NCBI RefSeq assembly: GCF_003583405.1
Contig: NZ_QXEC01000006.1
Location: 124,001 to 188,000 of the forward strand
Source of the DNA: Micromonospora radicis
GTDB taxonomy: Bacteria; Actinomycetota; Actinomycetes; Mycobacteriales; Micromonosporaceae
DNA: 64,000 bases
Direction: 5' to 3'
Shown here: in pieces, positions 37,141 to 50,160 of the stretch
How positions within the stretch are numbered: position 1 is the stretch's first letter
Layout: each line of letters opens with the position of its first letter
Position numbers and translations under genes: made by a program
Notes under the pieces: model-generated
What the model was told of the DNA's origin: nothing
Databases searched by the model: none
What the model saw: only the letters and a program-made list of their open reading frames with translations

Positions 37141-38865
37141 CACCTCGGCCGTTCGTTGGGACGCCACGATCTCGGCGTACGTCGGGCAGCTGGTGAGCAG
37201 TTCCTCGTGTCGGCCCATCCCGACCACGCTCCCGTCCTCCAGCACGATGATCTGGTCGGCGCCGACGATCGTGGACACCCGCTGCGCCACGATCACCACG
37301 GCGGCGTCGGCGGTGACCGGCCGCAGGGCCGCCCGCAGTCGCGCGTCGGTGCCGAGGTCGAGCGCGGAGAACGAGTCGTCGAAGAGGTAGATCTCCGGCC
37401 GGCGGACCAGCGCCCGGGCGATCGCCAGCCGCTGCCGCTGACCGCCGGAGACGTTCGTGCCGCCCTGGGCGATCGGCGCCGCCAGCCCCTCGGGCATGGC
37501 CGCGACGAAGTCCCGGGCCTGGGCGATCTCCAGCGCCGCCCACAGTTGTTCGTCGGTGGCGTCCGGGTTGCCGTAGCGCAGGTTGCTCGCCACCGTCCCG
37601 GTGAACAGGTACGGCTTCTGCGGCACCAGCCCGATCCGTTGCCACAACTCGTCGGGGGCCAGCCGCCGGACGTCGACCCCGTCGACCAGCACCGCTCCGG
37701 CGGTCACGTCGACCAGCCGGGGGATCAGGGAGAGCAGGGTGGTCTTGCCCGCACCCGTACTGCCGATGATCGCGGTGGTGGTGCCCGGGGTCACCCGGAA
37801 CGAGATGTCCCGGAGCACCGGCTCGGCGGCGCCCGGGTACTGGAACCGTACGCCGCGTAGCTCCAACTCGGCGCGGGCGGTCACCTCGGTGACCGGTTCC
37901 GGGTCGGGCGACACCGACGTGTCGGTGTCCAGCACCTCGCCGATCCGCTCGGCGCAGACCGCGGCCCGCGGCACCATCATCAGCATGAAGGTGGCCATCA
38001 TGACGGCCATCAGGATCTGCATCAGGTACTGCAGGAAGGCGGTCAACGCGCCGACCTGGATCGCCCCGTCGTCGACCCGTTGGGCACCGAACCAGAGCAC
38101 CGCCACGCTGGAGACGTTGAGCACCAGCATGACCACGGGGAAGATCAACGCCATCAGTCGGCCGGTACGCAGGGCGGTCGCGGTCAGGTCGGTGTTCGCG
38201 GCGGCGAAGCGCCGCGTCTCGTACGGCTCCCGGACGAACGCCCGGACCACCCGGATCCCGGTGATCTGCTCTCGCAGCACCCGGTTGACCGTGTCGATCC
38301 GGGTCTGCATGAGCCGGAAGCCGGGCACCATCCGTCGGATGATCAGGCCCAGCGCGACCGCCAGCACCGGTACGCAGACCAGCATGAGCCAGGAGAGGCC
38401 GACGTCCTCCCGCAGCGCCATCACCACACCGCCGATGCTCATGATCGGAGCGGCCACCAGCATGGTGCAGCTCATCATCACGAGCATCTGCACCTGTTGC
38501 ACGTCGTTGGTGTTGCGGGTGATCAGCGACGGGGCGCCGAAGCGGGCCACCTCCCGGGCGGAGAACGTGTTGACGTGCCCGAAGAGTTCCGCCCGCAGGT
38601 CCCGCCCGTAGCCCATGGCGATCCCGGCGCCGAGGTAGACCGCGGCGGTGGCGCAGACGATCTGCACCACGCTGACCGCGAGCATCCACCCGCCGGTACG
38701 CAGGATGTAGTCGGTGTCGCCACGGGCGACGCCGAGGTCGATGATGTCGGCGTTGAGGCTCGGCAGGTACAGCGCGGCCATCGTGCCGACGAACTGGAGC
38801 AGCACCACCGCCGCCAACGGCCGGTGGTACGGGCGCAGTCCGCCGCGCAGCAACCGGATCAACAT
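37132..38865 (-). CDS. ABC exporter, permease-ATPase half-transporter (first subunit)
   Basis: 577 aa from the ATG at 38865, which overlaps the marR stop by 7 nt. Six membrane helices begin at [21 protein letters not shown]; the loop [13 protein letters not shown] is typical. The ATPase shows GSTGAGKTT, signature NVSGGQRQR and the Walker B segment [13 protein letters not shown], which has Asp where the catalytic Glu normally lies (LFDD), the degenerate site common in one half of heterodimeric exporters. It therefore pairs with the downstream subunit. MarR control suggests induction by a small molecule, probably an exported drug or metabolite (inference). Confidence 0.92.
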   Translation of the reverse strand: MLIRLLRGGLRPYHRPLAAVVLLQFVGTMAALYLPSLNADIIDLGVARGDTDYILRTGGWMLAVSVVQIVCATAAVYLGAGIAMGYGRDLRAELFGHVNTFSAREVARFGAPSLITRNTNDVQQVQMLVMMSCTMLVAAPIMSIGGVVMALREDVGLSWLMLVCVPVLAVALGLIIRRMVPGFRLMQTRIDTVNRVLREQITGIRVVRAFVREPYETRRFAAANTDLTATALRTGRLMALIFPVVMLVLNVSSVAVLWFGAQRVDDGAIQVGALTAFLQYLMQILMAVMMATFMLMMVPRAAVCAERIGEVLDTDTSVSPDPEPVTEVTARAELELRGVRFQYPGAAEPVLRDISFRVTPGTTTAIIGSTGAGKTTLLSLIPRLVDVTAGAVLVDGVDVRRLAPDELWQRIGLVPQKPYLFTGTVASNLRYGNPDATDEQLWAALEIAQARDFVAAMPEGLAAPIAQGGTNVSGGQRQRLAIARALVRRPEIYLFDDSFSALDLGTDARLRAALRPVTADAAVVIVAQRVSTIVGADQIIVLEDGSVVGMGRHEELLTSCPTYAEIVASQRTAEVPA

Positions 38866-39320
38866 GTCGGACTCCCCGTTCCTGGTGGCTCCTCGTTGCC
38901 GATGACCTCGAGGAGGAACTGCCGGATCACCGCCGCCTTCGCCGGGTCGGTGTCGACCGAGGTCAGTGGCCGCTTCGACCGGATCAAGGCGGTGAGCGCC
39001 GCCACCCGGTCGTGGCCAGCCGCCGTCAGGGCGAGCTTGACGCTGCGCCGGTCGTCCTCGTCTCGGCGCCGCTCCACCAGGCCGTCGCGTTCCAGGGTGT
39101 CGGCGATGCCGGTGAGGGTCGCCGGGCGGACGAAGCACAACTCGGCCACCGCCCGGTGCGGCAGCTCGCCGTGCTCGGCAAGGGCCATCAGGGTGACCAT
39201 CCCGGCCTGGGTCAGGCCGTGCTCGTCGGCGAGGTAGCGGTTCCACCGCTGACCGGTGAGGTGCCCGGCGACCACCAGCAGCCGACCCAGCGGCAGGTCC
39301 CCGAGCTGGTACAGACTCAT
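38859..39320 (-). CDS. MarR-family transcriptional regulator
   Basis: 153 aa from the ATG at 39320 (MSLYQLGDLPLGRLLVVAGH). The winged-helix core is LTQAGMVTLMALAEHGELPHRAVAELCFVRPATLTGIADTLERDGLVERRRDEDDRRSVKLALT, with the Asp-Arg-Arg of the wing tip, followed by a dimerisation helix. It is first in an operon with the two ABC exporter genes, the usual arrangement for MarR proteins that repress a multidrug efflux system and themselves. TAAGGT lies seven bases before the start, and a perfect CCTGA-N3-TCAGG dyad lies just upstream. Confidence 0.9.
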   Translation of the reverse strand: MSLYQLGDLPLGRLLVVAGHLTGQRWNRYLADEHGLTQAGMVTLMALAEHGELPHRAVAELCFVRPATLTGIADTLERDGLVERRRDEDDRRSVKLALTAAGHDRVAALTALIRSKRPLTSVDTDPAKAAVIRQFLLEVIGNEEPPGTGSPTC

Positions 39321-39350
39321 GGTCCGTACCTTAGCCACCTGATAGTCAGG
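39321..39350 (-). promoter_or_regulatory. Leaderless marR promoter with a dyad operator
   Basis: On the minus strand TAAGGT (39333-39328) is seven bases before the ATG. CCTGA-N3-TCAGG (39338-39350) falls in the spacer region between -10 and -35, where repressor binding would block RNA polymerase. Confidence 0.45.
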
Positions 39351-39383
39351 GGCCAAACGATTATCGGAGTGGCGTCGCCACCG

Positions 39384-41548
<2,165 letters not shown>

Positions 41549-42445
41549 ATGGACGGTCTGGACTCCACCCAGCTGCGTACCCTCGCGGCGGTGGTCAGCG
41601 AGGGCAGCTTCGAGGCGGCGGGCCGGCTGCTGCACGTCACCCCGTCGGCGGTCAGCCAGCGGATCAAAGCCCTGGAGGAGACCGTCGGGCAGGTGCTCGT
41701 ACGCCGCCAGCGGCCCTGTGACGCCACCGAGGCCGGTCGGCCGCTGCTGCGCCTCGCCGGCCAGCTCGCACTGCTGGAACGGGAGGCGCTCGCCGACGCG
41801 CGGGGGCCACTCGGCGGCGACCCCGGTCGTACCCGGGTCGCCGTCGTGGTCAACGCCGACTCGCTCGCCACCTGGTTCCCGGCGGCCCTGGCCCGGCTAC
41901 CCGCCCGGCCGGAACTCTCCTTCGACATCCGCCAGGACGACCAGGACCACACCGCCGAGCTGCTGCGCGACGGTGTGGTGACGGCCGCCGTGACCGCGCA
42001 ACGCGAGGCGGTGCAGGGCTGCCGGGTGCGGCCGCTCGGAGCGATGCGCTACCGGGCGCTGGCCGCGCCGTCGCTGGCCGACCGGTGGTTCGCCGACGGC
42101 CTCACCCCGGCGGCGGCCGGCGCCGCGCCGGTGGTGGTCTTCGACCGCAAGGACCAGATCCAACACCGCTTCCTGCGTACGCTGACCGGACGCACCCTCG
42201 ACCCGCCCGTGCACTACGTGCCGTCGGTACCGGCGTTCAACGAGTCGATCCAGCTCGGCCTCGGCTGGGGACTGGTGGCCGAACGGATCGCCGACGCCGA
42301 CCTGGCCGCCGGCAACTGCGTGGACATCGCCCCCGGCCGGGTGCTGGACGTCCCGCTCTACTGGCAGCACTGGCGGCTCGACTCGCAGGTGCTGAACGCG
42401 CTCACCGCCGCCGTCTGCGCCGTCGCCGCCGACTCGCTCCGCTGA
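41549..42445 (+). CDS. lysG: LysR-family regulator of the ArgP/LysG group
   Basis: 298 aa from the ATG at 41549. The N-terminal helix-turn-helix reads LDSTQLRTLAAVVSEGSFEAAGRLLHVTPSAVSQRIKALEETVGQVLVRRQRP, typical of ArgP/LysG, followed by the effector domain (NADSLATWFPAALA; FNESIQLGLGWGLVAE). Members activate the divergent exporter when lysine or arginine accumulates. Its position opposite lysE supports that role. AGGAGG at 41529-41534 is too far upstream for an ideal ribosome-binding site. Confidence 0.9.
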   Translation: MDGLDSTQLRTLAAVVSEGSFEAAGRLLHVTPSAVSQRIKALEETVGQVLVRRQRPCDATEAGRPLLRLAGQLALLEREALADARGPLGGDPGRTRVAVVVNADSLATWFPAALARLPARPELSFDIRQDDQDHTAELLRDGVVTAAVTAQREAVQGCRVRPLGAMRYRALAAPSLADRWFADGLTPAAAGAAPVVVFDRKDQIQHRFLRTLTGRTLDPPVHYVPSVPAFNESIQLGLGWGLVAERIADADLAAGNCVDIAPGRVLDVPLYWQHWRLDSQVLNALTAAVCAVAADSLR

Positions 42446-42475
42446 AACAGCGAGTCACCGCGCAGACGCCCGCCC

Positions 42476-44224
42476 TCAGCCGATGGTGCAGATGGCGGCG
42501 CCCGCGGTGATCACCGCACCCACCTCGGCCGACAGCCCACTCACCGTGCCCGCCTTGTGGGCGTACAGCGGCTGCTCCATCTTCATCGCCTCCAGCACCA
42601 CCACCAGGTCGCCCTCGGCGACGGTGTCCCCGTCGGCCACCGCGATCTTCACGATGGTGCCCTGCATCGGCGAGGTGAGCGCGTCCCCGCCGGCCACCGG
42701 GCCGACCGCGGCGCCGGCACCACGACGGGCGGGCTTGCGCGCGGCCGGCGAAGCGCCGGCCGGGCCGCCGCCGAGACCGGCCGGCAGCGTCACCTCCAGC
42801 CGCTTGCCGCCCACCTCGACCACCACGGTCTCGCGTTCGGGCGCAACCGCGATCGGTCCGGCGGCGGCGAACGGCGGCACCGGGTTGTCGAACTCGGTCT
42901 CGATCCAGCGGGTGTGCACGGTGAACGGCTCGGCGGTGAAGGCCGGATCCCGGACCACCAGGCGGTGGAACGGCAACGCGGTGGCCATCCCCTCGACCAC
43001 CATCTCATCCAGCGCCCGGCGGGCCCGCTGCAACGCCTCGGTACGGGTCTCGCCGGTGACGATCAGCTTGGCCAGCAGCGAGTCGAAGTTCCCGCCGATC
43101 ACGTCGCCCGCCGAGATGCCGGTGTCCACCCGGACGCCCGGCCCGCTGGGCAGCCGCAGCGCGGTGACCGTCCCCGGGGCGGGCAGGAAGTTGCGCCCCG
43201 GATCCTCGCCGTTGATCCGGAACTCGATGGAGTGCCCGCGCGGCGTCGGATCCGCGGTGAACCGCAGCTTCTCGCCGTCGGCGATGCGGAACTGCTCGCG
43301 TACCAGGTCGATGCCGGCGGTCTCCTCGGTGACCGGGTGCTCCACCTGCAACCGGGTGTTGACCTCCAGGAAGGAGATGGTGCCGTCGTTGCCGACCAGG
43401 TACTCGACGGTGCCGGCGCCGTGGTAACCCGCCTCCCGGCAGATCGCCTTGGCGCTGTCGTGGATCTGGGCCCGCTGCTCGTCGGTGAGGAACGGCGCGG
43501 GCGCCTCCTCGACCAGCTTCTGGTGCCGGCGCTGCAACGAGCAGTCCCGGGTGCCGACCACGATCACGTTGCCGTGCTGGTCGGCCAGGATCTGCGCCTC
43601 GACGTGGCGCGGCTGGTCGAGGTAGCGCTCGACGAAACACTCCCCCCGGCCGAACGCCGCCACCGCCTCCCGGGTGGCCGACTCGAACAGCTGCGGGATC
43701 TCCTCCATCGTCCGGGCCACCTTCAGGCCCCGTCCGCCGCCCCCGAAGGCGGCCTTGATCGCCACCGGCAGGCCGTGGTCGACGGCGAAGGCCATCACCT
43801 CGTCCGGGCTGCCGACCGGGTCCGGGGTGCCCGGCACCAGGGGAGCGCCGGCCCGCTGGGCGATGTGCCGGGCGGTCACCTTGTCACCGAGGTCGCGGAT
43901 CGCCTGCGGGGTCGGACCGATCCAGGTCAGCCCGGCGTCGATGACCGCCTGGGCGAAGTCGGCGTTCTCGGAGAGGAAGCCGTAACCCGGGTGCACCGCG
44001 TCGGCGCCGGAGCGCCGGGCCACCTCGACGAGTTTGTCGACACGCAGGTAACTGTCCGCCGCCGTGTCGCCACCCAGGGCGTACGCTTCGTCCGCGAGCG
44101 TGGCGTGCAGGGCGTCCCGGTCGGAGTCCGCGTACACCGCGACGCTGTCCAGGCCGGCGTCCCGGCAGGCGCGGATCACCCGGACAGCGATCTCGCCCCG
44201 GTTGGCGATGAGTACCTTGCGCAC
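42476..44224 (-). CDS. Acyl-CoA carboxylase alpha chain (biotin carboxylase plus biotin carrier)
   Basis: 582 aa, GTG start with GGGAGGAG eight bases upstream. The biotin carboxylase part (1-450) shows [20 protein letters not shown], the ATP-grasp loop [13 protein letters not shown], and [14 protein letters not shown]. An Ala/Pro/Gly linker leads to the carrier domain, whose biotinylated Lys 548 lies in EAMKMEQ, 35 residues from the end. This matches AccA2/AccA3-type subunits shared by several actinobacterial complexes. Beta (pccB), epsilon (accE) and biotin ligase (birA) genes lie elsewhere in the window. Confidence 0.93.
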   Translation of the reverse strand: MRKVLIANRGEIAVRVIRACRDAGLDSVAVYADSDRDALHATLADEAYALGGDTAADSYLRVDKLVEVARRSGADAVHPGYGFLSENADFAQAVIDAGLTWIGPTPQAIRDLGDKVTARHIAQRAGAPLVPGTPDPVGSPDEVMAFAVDHGLPVAIKAAFGGGGRGLKVARTMEEIPQLFESATREAVAAFGRGECFVERYLDQPRHVEAQILADQHGNVIVVGTRDCSLQRRHQKLVEEAPAPFLTDEQRAQIHDSAKAICREAGYHGAGTVEYLVGNDGTISFLEVNTRLQVEHPVTEETAGIDLVREQFRIADGEKLRFTADPTPRGHSIEFRINGEDPGRNFLPAPGTVTALRLPSGPGVRVDTGISAGDVIGGNFDSLLAKLIVTGETRTEALQRARRALDEMVVEGMATALPFHRLVVRDPAFTAEPFTVHTRWIETEFDNPVPPFAAAGPIAVAPERETVVVEVGGKRLEVTLPAGLGGGPAGASPAARKPARRGAGAAVGPVAGGDALTSPMQGTIVKIAVADGDTVAEGDLVVVLEAMKMEQPLYAHKAGTVSGLSAEVGAVITAGAAICTIG

Positions 44225-44407
44225 CTTGCTGGCTCCTCCCGGAGGTTACTGACCGGGAGTTTATCGGCCAGCCGGGCGGCCCTAACGATCGCTCAGTGTG
44301 GGATGCGGCACGCTGCGGCCCGGCTCGCGGTCGGCGTGGTGTCGTACCGATGTGATCGGGTGGCGGTGACGATGATGGCCGACGGCGGCCACGAGCGGGG
44401 AGAAGTG

Positions 44408-45367
<960 letters not shown>

Positions 45368-45384
45368 ACCGATCAGGAGACCTG

Positions 45385-46140
45385 ATGAAACTCGCCCGCG
45401 ACACCTGGCTGATCTTCCAGCGTCAACTGCACCTGCTGCTGCGCAACCCGGTGTGGGTCTTCGTCGGCGTGTTCCAGCCGGTGATGTACCTGCTGCTGTT
45501 CGCCCCGCTGCTCAAGCCGGCGCTGAACGCGCCCACCCAGGCCGAGGCGTACAAGATCTTCGTGCCCGGCCTGCTGGTGCTGCTGGCCATCTTCGGTGGC
45601 CTGTTCCAGGGCTTCGGCCTGATCGCCGAGCTGCGCGCCGGAGTGATCGAGCGGTCCCGGGTCACCCCGGTGAGCCGGCTCGCCCTGCTGCTCGGCCGCT
45701 CCCTGCGCGACGTGGTGTCGCTGCTGGTCCAGGCGGTCATCATCACCCTGCTCGCGCTCCTGTTCGACCTGCGGGTGTTCATCGGCGACCTGCTGCTGGC
45801 GTACCTGATGCTCGCCCTGATCGCGTTGATGACCTCGGCGGTCTCCTACGGCGTCGCGCTGAAGGTGAAGAGCGAGGACGCGCTGGCCCCGCTGATGAAC
45901 ACGGTGGCCCAGCCGGTGCTGCTGCTCTCCGGCATCCTGCTGCCACTGGCCTTCGCGCCCGGCTGGTTGCAGGGCATCGCAAGGTGGAACCCCTTCTCCT
46001 GGGCGGTCGACGGCACCCGCGCCCTGTTCGCGGGCGACATCAGCAACGACCGGGTCTGGCAGGGGCTGACCATCATCGCGGTACTCGCCGCCGCCGGCGT
46101 CTACTGGGCGGCCCGTCAGTTTGCCCGCAGCGTCCGCTGA
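45385..46140 (+). CDS. ABC-2-type transporter permease (DrrB-like)
   Basis: 251 aa; AGGAG precedes the ATG. Six hydrophobic helices follow an N-terminal amphipathic stretch (WLIFQRQLHLLLRNPVWVFVG). The ABC-2 hallmark GLIAELRAGVIERSRVTPVSRLALLLGR is present, as is the late LLLSGILLPLAFAPGWLQGIARWNPFSWAVDG segment. It forms the membrane half of the exporter with the preceding ATPase. Confidence 0.92.
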   Translation: MKLARDTWLIFQRQLHLLLRNPVWVFVGVFQPVMYLLLFAPLLKPALNAPTQAEAYKIFVPGLLVLLAIFGGLFQGFGLIAELRAGVIERSRVTPVSRLALLLGRSLRDVVSLLVQAVIITLLALLFDLRVFIGDLLLAYLMLALIALMTSAVSYGVALKVKSEDALAPLMNTVAQPVLLLSGILLPLAFAPGWLQGIARWNPFSWAVDGTRALFAGDISNDRVWQGLTIIAVLAAAGVYWAARQFARSVR

Positions 46141-46182
46141 CCCGATTCGGTTGCCTGTTCCGGCGGTCGGCGCTGATCCCGG

Positions 46183-46836
46183 TCAGTGCACCCGGGCGAG
46201 AGTCAGACCGTCCGCGATCGGCAGCATCACGGCGTCGACCCGTACGTCGGCCAGGACGTCGTCGTTGAAGGCGGCGATGGCCCGGTCGTCGGCGCTCTGC
46301 GGCGCGATCACCCGGCCGTGCCGCAGTACGTTGTCGACGGCGATCACCCCGCCCGGCCGCATCCGGGGCACCAACTCCGCCCAGTACACCGGATAACCGG
46401 TCTTGTCGGCGTCGATGAAGGCGAAGTCGAGGTGCCGCTCGTTGGGCAACTCCCGCAGCCGATCGGCGGCCGGGCCGATGCGCAGGTCGATCCGGTCGTC
46501 GACACCGGCGCGAGCCCAGTAGCGGCGGGCGACACCGGTGTACTCCTCGGAGATGTCGAAGCAGGTCAGCCGCCCGCCGTCGGCGAGCCCTCGGGCGATC
46601 GCCAGCGCGGAGAGGCCGGTGAAGGTGCCCACCTCCACCGCCTGCCGCGCGCCGAGCAGCCGGGTCAGGAAGGTCAGGAACGCGGCCTGTTCCGGCGCGA
46701 CCTGCATCGACGCCTGTGCGGGCAGCAGCGTCAGCGTCTCCGCGGCCAGGTCGCGGACCACCTCGTCCGGCGGGGAGCCGTGCGCGACGAGGTAACCGTG
46801 CAGTTCGTCGGTGAGCGGGATCGACTTCAGCGTCAT
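46183..46836 (-). CDS. Class I SAM-dependent O-methyltransferase
   Basis: 217 aa. It belongs to the caffeoyl-CoA/catechol O-methyltransferase-like family: AVEVGTFTGLSALAIARGL binds S-adenosylmethionine, LDFAFIDADKTGYPVYW provides the metal-binding Asp, and GGVIAVDNVLRHGRV follows. Length is typical. The acceptor is unknown. It begins 9 bp after maf on the same strand, so the two are likely co-transcribed. Confidence 0.9.
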   Translation of the reverse strand: MTLKSIPLTDELHGYLVAHGSPPDEVVRDLAAETLTLLPAQASMQVAPEQAAFLTFLTRLLGARQAVEVGTFTGLSALAIARGLADGGRLTCFDISEEYTGVARRYWARAGVDDRIDLRIGPAADRLRELPNERHLDFAFIDADKTGYPVYWAELVPRMRPGGVIAVDNVLRHGRVIAPQSADDRAIAAFNDDVLADVRVDAVMLPIADGLTLARVH

Positions 46837-46845
46837 GTCCGGACG

Positions 46846-47490
46846 TTAGCCGAGCGGCTCCACCGTCTGGTTGCCGGGCGCGACCTTCGTCCACAGATCG
46901 GTGATCCGCAGGTCCAGTTCGGCGAGCAGGCGGCGTAGCAGTGGTAGGGAAAGCCCGACCACCGTCCCCGGATCACCCTCGATCCGTTCCACGAACGGCC
47001 CGCCCAGCCCGTCGATCGTGAACGCCCCGGCCACCGCCAGCGGCTCGCCGGTACCGACATACGTGGCGACCTCGTGGTCGCTGATGTCGGCGAAGTGAAC
47101 CACCGTTGAGGCGACCGCCTCGGCCCGACTCCCGCCCTCCACGTCGATGAGACAGTGGCCGCTGTGCAGCACCCCGCTGCGCCCACGCATCCGCTCCCAC
47201 CGCCGGGTGGCGTCGGCCGCGTCAGCCGGCTTGCCGAGGATCTCCCCGTCGAACGCGAGCACCGAGTCGCAGCCCAGCACGAGCGTGCGCTGGTCGTCGG
47301 CGGGCCGCAGTCGGGTGAGTACCGCCTGTGCCTTCAACCGGGCCAACTCAAGACAGAGATCCTCGGCCCGCTCGGTCACCACCAACGACTCGTCGACCCC
47401 ACTGACCAGCACATCCGGCTCGATGCCGGCGGCCTGCAAGGACTTGCGGCGGGCAGGACTGGCCGAGGCGAGCACCAGACGAAGCGGCAT
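46846..47490 (-). CDS. maf: Maf-family nucleotide pyrophosphatase
   Basis: 214 aa from the ATG at 47490; a GTG at 47502 with TAACGT seven bases before it would add four residues and a leaderless start. Motifs are LVLASASPARRKSLQAAGI, LGCDSVLAFDGEILGKP and TIDGLGGPFVERIEGDPGTVVGLSLPLL. The family hydrolyses non-canonical or modified nucleoside triphosphates (house-cleaning) and influences septation in some bacteria. It often neighbours acyl-CoA carboxylase genes in actinomycetes; here accE and pccB are 4-11 kb away. Confidence 0.92.
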   Translation of the reverse strand: MPLRLVLASASPARRKSLQAAGIEPDVLVSGVDESLVVTERAEDLCLELARLKAQAVLTRLRPADDQRTLVLGCDSVLAFDGEILGKPADAADATRRWERMRGRSGVLHSGHCLIDVEGGSRAEAVASTVVHFADISDHEVATYVGTGEPLAVAGAFTIDGLGGPFVERIEGDPGTVVGLSLPLLRRLLAELDLRITDLWTKVAPGNQTVEPLG

Positions 47491-47626
47491 GACATCAGGC
47501 ACCCCGCCGACGTTACCGGTTGCCCTCACCGCCACCACGCGCCACGCCCCCGCCCACCACCGGGGCCTTGCCGTACTCGCGTCAGCTCGTGATGTCCCAC
47601 CGACGGCCGCCATCTCGATCGACTCG

Positions 47627-48799
47627 TCAGCGACTGATCCGCGGCGGCGGATCATCAGACCGGCGCCGGTGGCGAGCGAACAACGCCCAGGCGCCGCCCG
47701 CCGCCAGCAACACCCCCAGCGTGACCAGCCCGCGTACCGTCGCCGTTCGCTCCCCGTCAGCCCGCGGCCTGTCCGCCGCCGCCGTGGTCGAGCCAGCCCC
47801 GTCCGGCGTGCTCGCGGGCGCCGAACCGAAACCCCGAGGCGGTACGTCTGCCGTCAACGCCGCCACCAGATCGACCACCCCATAGCCGTACTGGTCGTCA
47901 CGTCCCGGCGGCCCCTTGTCGATCGCAGTCGCGGTCAACCGATGGACCACCTCATCCGCCGGCAGATACGGATACTTGGCCCGAACCAACGCCGCCGCCC
48001 CCGCAACAATCGCAGTAGCCCCGGACGTGCCGGTGCCTACCCGATACCTACCCCCGATGCTGGTGCTGTAGATCTCGACCGCTGGCGCGACGACATCGAC
48101 CTCCGGGCCGATGACTGAGACCTCGGCATGCGTTCCGCTCCGGTCGATTCCTCCAACTGCAACCACATATTGATAGGCGGCAGGGAATCCCACGTGCCGA
48201 TCGGAAGGCATGTTGCCAACTGCTGCCACGATTACCACGTTCGCCTGGGCAGCTCTTTGAGTTGCTTGCTGCATCTGAACGTCGGGAGCGCCAGCAGACG
48301 AAATGTTCACAACTTGAGCGCCGTTCCGAATGGCAAAATCGATTGCCTCTCGAAGTCCATCTGCGGTGCCACCTCGGCTGTCTTTCTTGAAGCGGACGGG
48401 AAGTATCCTTGCTTTCGGTGCAATGCCCAATGCGCCTCGGGCCTGCGACTGGCCATGGGCGGCGATGAGTCCTGCCATTCCTGTCCCATGTCCGTCCCGG
48501 TCCTGTCGCCCGTCGCCGCCTTCATCGGACAGGTCCGCGCCTGGCAGGAGATTTTGCTTGAGATCTGGATGTGGTTGAACTCCGGTGTCTAGAACTGCGA
48601 CGGTTATCCCCTCGCCCTTGGTGATCCTATGCGCTTCTCTAAGCCCTAGATGCGCCGCGTGCCATTGCTTGCTCCGGATTTGATCGATGTCGACTGCCGG
48701 CGAGGTTGTCGCCGCCGTGATGTGAGGTGTAGGGGGCGCGAGTAGTATGAGCAGCGACGCTAGCAGCATCGAAACCGGAATGTGCCGCGTGGGCGTCAT
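47627..48799 (-). CDS. mycP: Type VII secretion-associated serine protease (mycosin)
   Basis: 390 aa from the ATG at 48799, overlapping the upstream gene's stop by one base. A signal peptide (VSMLLASLLILLAPPTPHITAA) leads to a subtilase domain with catalytic Asp in VAVLDTGV (about 69), His in DGHGTGMAG (about 103) and Ser in GTSGATAIV (about 260; the usual later Pro is Ile). A Pro/Ala linker and a C-terminal helix (LVTLGVLLAAGGAWALF) with an Arg-rich tail anchor it, the mycosin topology. No EccB/C/D/E genes are in the window; two ESX-substrate-like genes precede it. The 5' half has clearly lower third-position GC. Confidence 0.88.
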   Translation of the reverse strand: MTPTRHIPVSMLLASLLILLAPPTPHITAATTSPAVDIDQIRSKQWHAAHLGLREAHRITKGEGITVAVLDTGVQPHPDLKQNLLPGADLSDEGGDGRQDRDGHGTGMAGLIAAHGQSQARGALGIAPKARILPVRFKKDSRGGTADGLREAIDFAIRNGAQVVNISSAGAPDVQMQQATQRAAQANVVIVAAVGNMPSDRHVGFPAAYQYVVAVGGIDRSGTHAEVSVIGPEVDVVAPAVEIYSTSIGGRYRVGTGTSGATAIVAGAAALVRAKYPYLPADEVVHRLTATAIDKGPPGRDDQYGYGVVDLVAALTADVPPRGFGSAPASTPDGAGSTTAAADRPRADGERTATVRGLVTLGVLLAAGGAWALFARHRRRSDDPPPRISR

Positions 48800-50160
48800 T
48801 AGAGCTTGAGGCCGATTGCTGGTCCGGGGTCGATTGGCCCTTCGTTGTTCGGTGGTCGTATCACCGGGCTGATCCCCTGGTCTGTCTCCCAAGGGTGTTC
48901 GGGATCCCAATGCTGCGCCTTCTCTTCATTCTGGCGATGATGATTGGTTCGGCTCGGCATCGTGATTCCGCTTGGGCTCGACGTGTTCATGATTGGTGAG
49001 CCGCCGCTGGGCGGAAAGATTTGTGAGCTGCCCGCGAACCCTCTGCTGCTGCCTGGACGGGAGCCAGCTGCACCTGTTGGGCTGGTGCCCGCACCGCCGC
49101 CAATGACTCCGCCAATCGGATTGACCTTGCGCGGCGGCGTGTTGGCAGACGCAGGTTGGCCAAGCCCGGCGCTAGGGGGGCCTCCGATTAACCCCCCGAT
49201 GGGCATGGGCCGTTGCGCCGCGTTTGCGCCACCGTTACTGGGTCGACCGATCTGGTCGGGCTGGGTATACCCGAGCCGTGGAATGCCAGGTCTCAACCCG
49301 AGGGGAGGGGATGAGGTCGGGTTGCCCTGGATTGGGGGAGGGCCCGGTGCGGATGAGTGTGGAGTTGCGGAAGTGGCGACGGTGCCAGCCGGTGTTCCAC
49401 CGAGTACGGGGCCTGTCTTGGGCGCAGCTGGCATGGCTATCGAACGCGACGGTGACGGCGGGTTCGAGGGTTTACTGCGAACGGCTGTGGTCACGGGGAC
49501 GGGCACTACCGGAGGAATGATCGGCGCAGCGTCGCCAGCGAAAGGTTGCCCTTCAAGCCGAGGTTGATCCCTGGAGGGCTGAGCCCGAGGCGGTTGAGGG
49601 GGTTGGCGGAGCATTACTTGGGCTTGTTGGAGTTCGCTGCTGAGGCCGTACATGATGCCGCGTGCTTGGACGTTCAGCTGTTCGAGGTCGGCGTCGGTGA
49701 CCGGGGGCTGGCTGGCGCGGCTGGCGGCGGCGGCCTTGGGGTCGGCTGCGGTCTGTTCCCACGATCGTTTCTGCTGGAGTTTGCCGGCGTACTCTTCGTG
49801 GATCTTCTGAAGCGCGCTGCGGGTGCTGGTGATGGCTTGGGTGGCGGCGGACAGTGCCGTCTGGTTGGCGGCGGCCGCGTCGTGGGTGCGTTGCACCTGC
49901 TCGATCAGCTGGTCCAGTTCGGTGAGGTAGGCGCGGGCGGCGGCGTTGGTCTCCGGTGGCCAGGCCCGGGCCAGGCCGGCGCGGTAGGTGCGCAGCCGGG
50001 TGAGGTGCTGACCGGCCAGGTCACAGACCTTGCGCCAGCCGGCGACGTGTCGCCAGTGCTGGTCGGTCTGGTGGTCTTGCAGGCAGGCCCACATGTCGGT
50101 GACGCACATCAGGTGCCAGTCGGTGCGGCCGCCGCTGCGGCCGACGCCCACGTCCCTCAC
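48799..50160 (-). CDS. ESX-associated Pro-rich protein with helical N-terminal domain
   Basis: 453 aa; the GTG at 50160 overlaps the previous stop as GTGA. Residues about 20-190 are helical and resemble a WXG100/PPE-like hairpin (HWRHVAGWRKVCDLAGQHLTRL; LTELDQLIEQVQRTHDAAAAN). About 230 residues of low-complexity Pro, Gly and Ser follow, with repeated PIGG(L/V)IGG elements. The C-terminus HWDPEHPWETDQGISPVIRPP looks like a conserved short motif. The second half has reduced GC. It is probably a secreted or surface type VII substrate (inference from context with the mycosin). Confidence 0.65.
   Translation of the reverse strand: MRDVGVGRSGGRTDWHLMCVTDMWACLQDHQTDQHWRHVAGWRKVCDLAGQHLTRLRTYRAGLARAWPPETNAAARAYLTELDQLIEQVQRTHDAAAANQTALSAATQAITSTRSALQKIHEEYAGKLQQKRSWEQTAADPKAAAASRASQPPVTDADLEQLNVQARGIMYGLSSELQQAQVMLRQPPQPPRAQPSRDQPRLEGQPFAGDAAPIIPPVVPVPVTTAVRSKPSNPPSPSRSIAMPAAPKTGPVLGGTPAGTVATSATPHSSAPGPPPIQGNPTSSPPLGLRPGIPRLGYTQPDQIGRPSNGGANAAQRPMPIGGLIGGPPSAGLGQPASANTPPRKVNPIGGVIGGGAGTSPTGAAGSRPGSSRGFAGSSQIFPPSGGSPIMNTSSPSGITMPSRTNHHRQNEEKAQHWDPEHPWETDQGISPVIRPPNNEGPIDPGPAIGLKL

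Noticed and set aside
44284-44293. AACGATCGCT dyad between the carboxylase and DrrA-like genes as a TetR operator
   Set aside because: Only 10 bp with mismatched ends, and no TetR-type gene is nearby; too weak to call.
42557-44407. 617-codon open frame on the plus strand running into the DrrA-like gene
   Set aside because: It is the antisense shadow of the acyl-CoA carboxylase alpha gene; composition is Arg/Gly/His/Leu repetitive without domains, and the real start is ATG 44408 with a ribosome-binding site.
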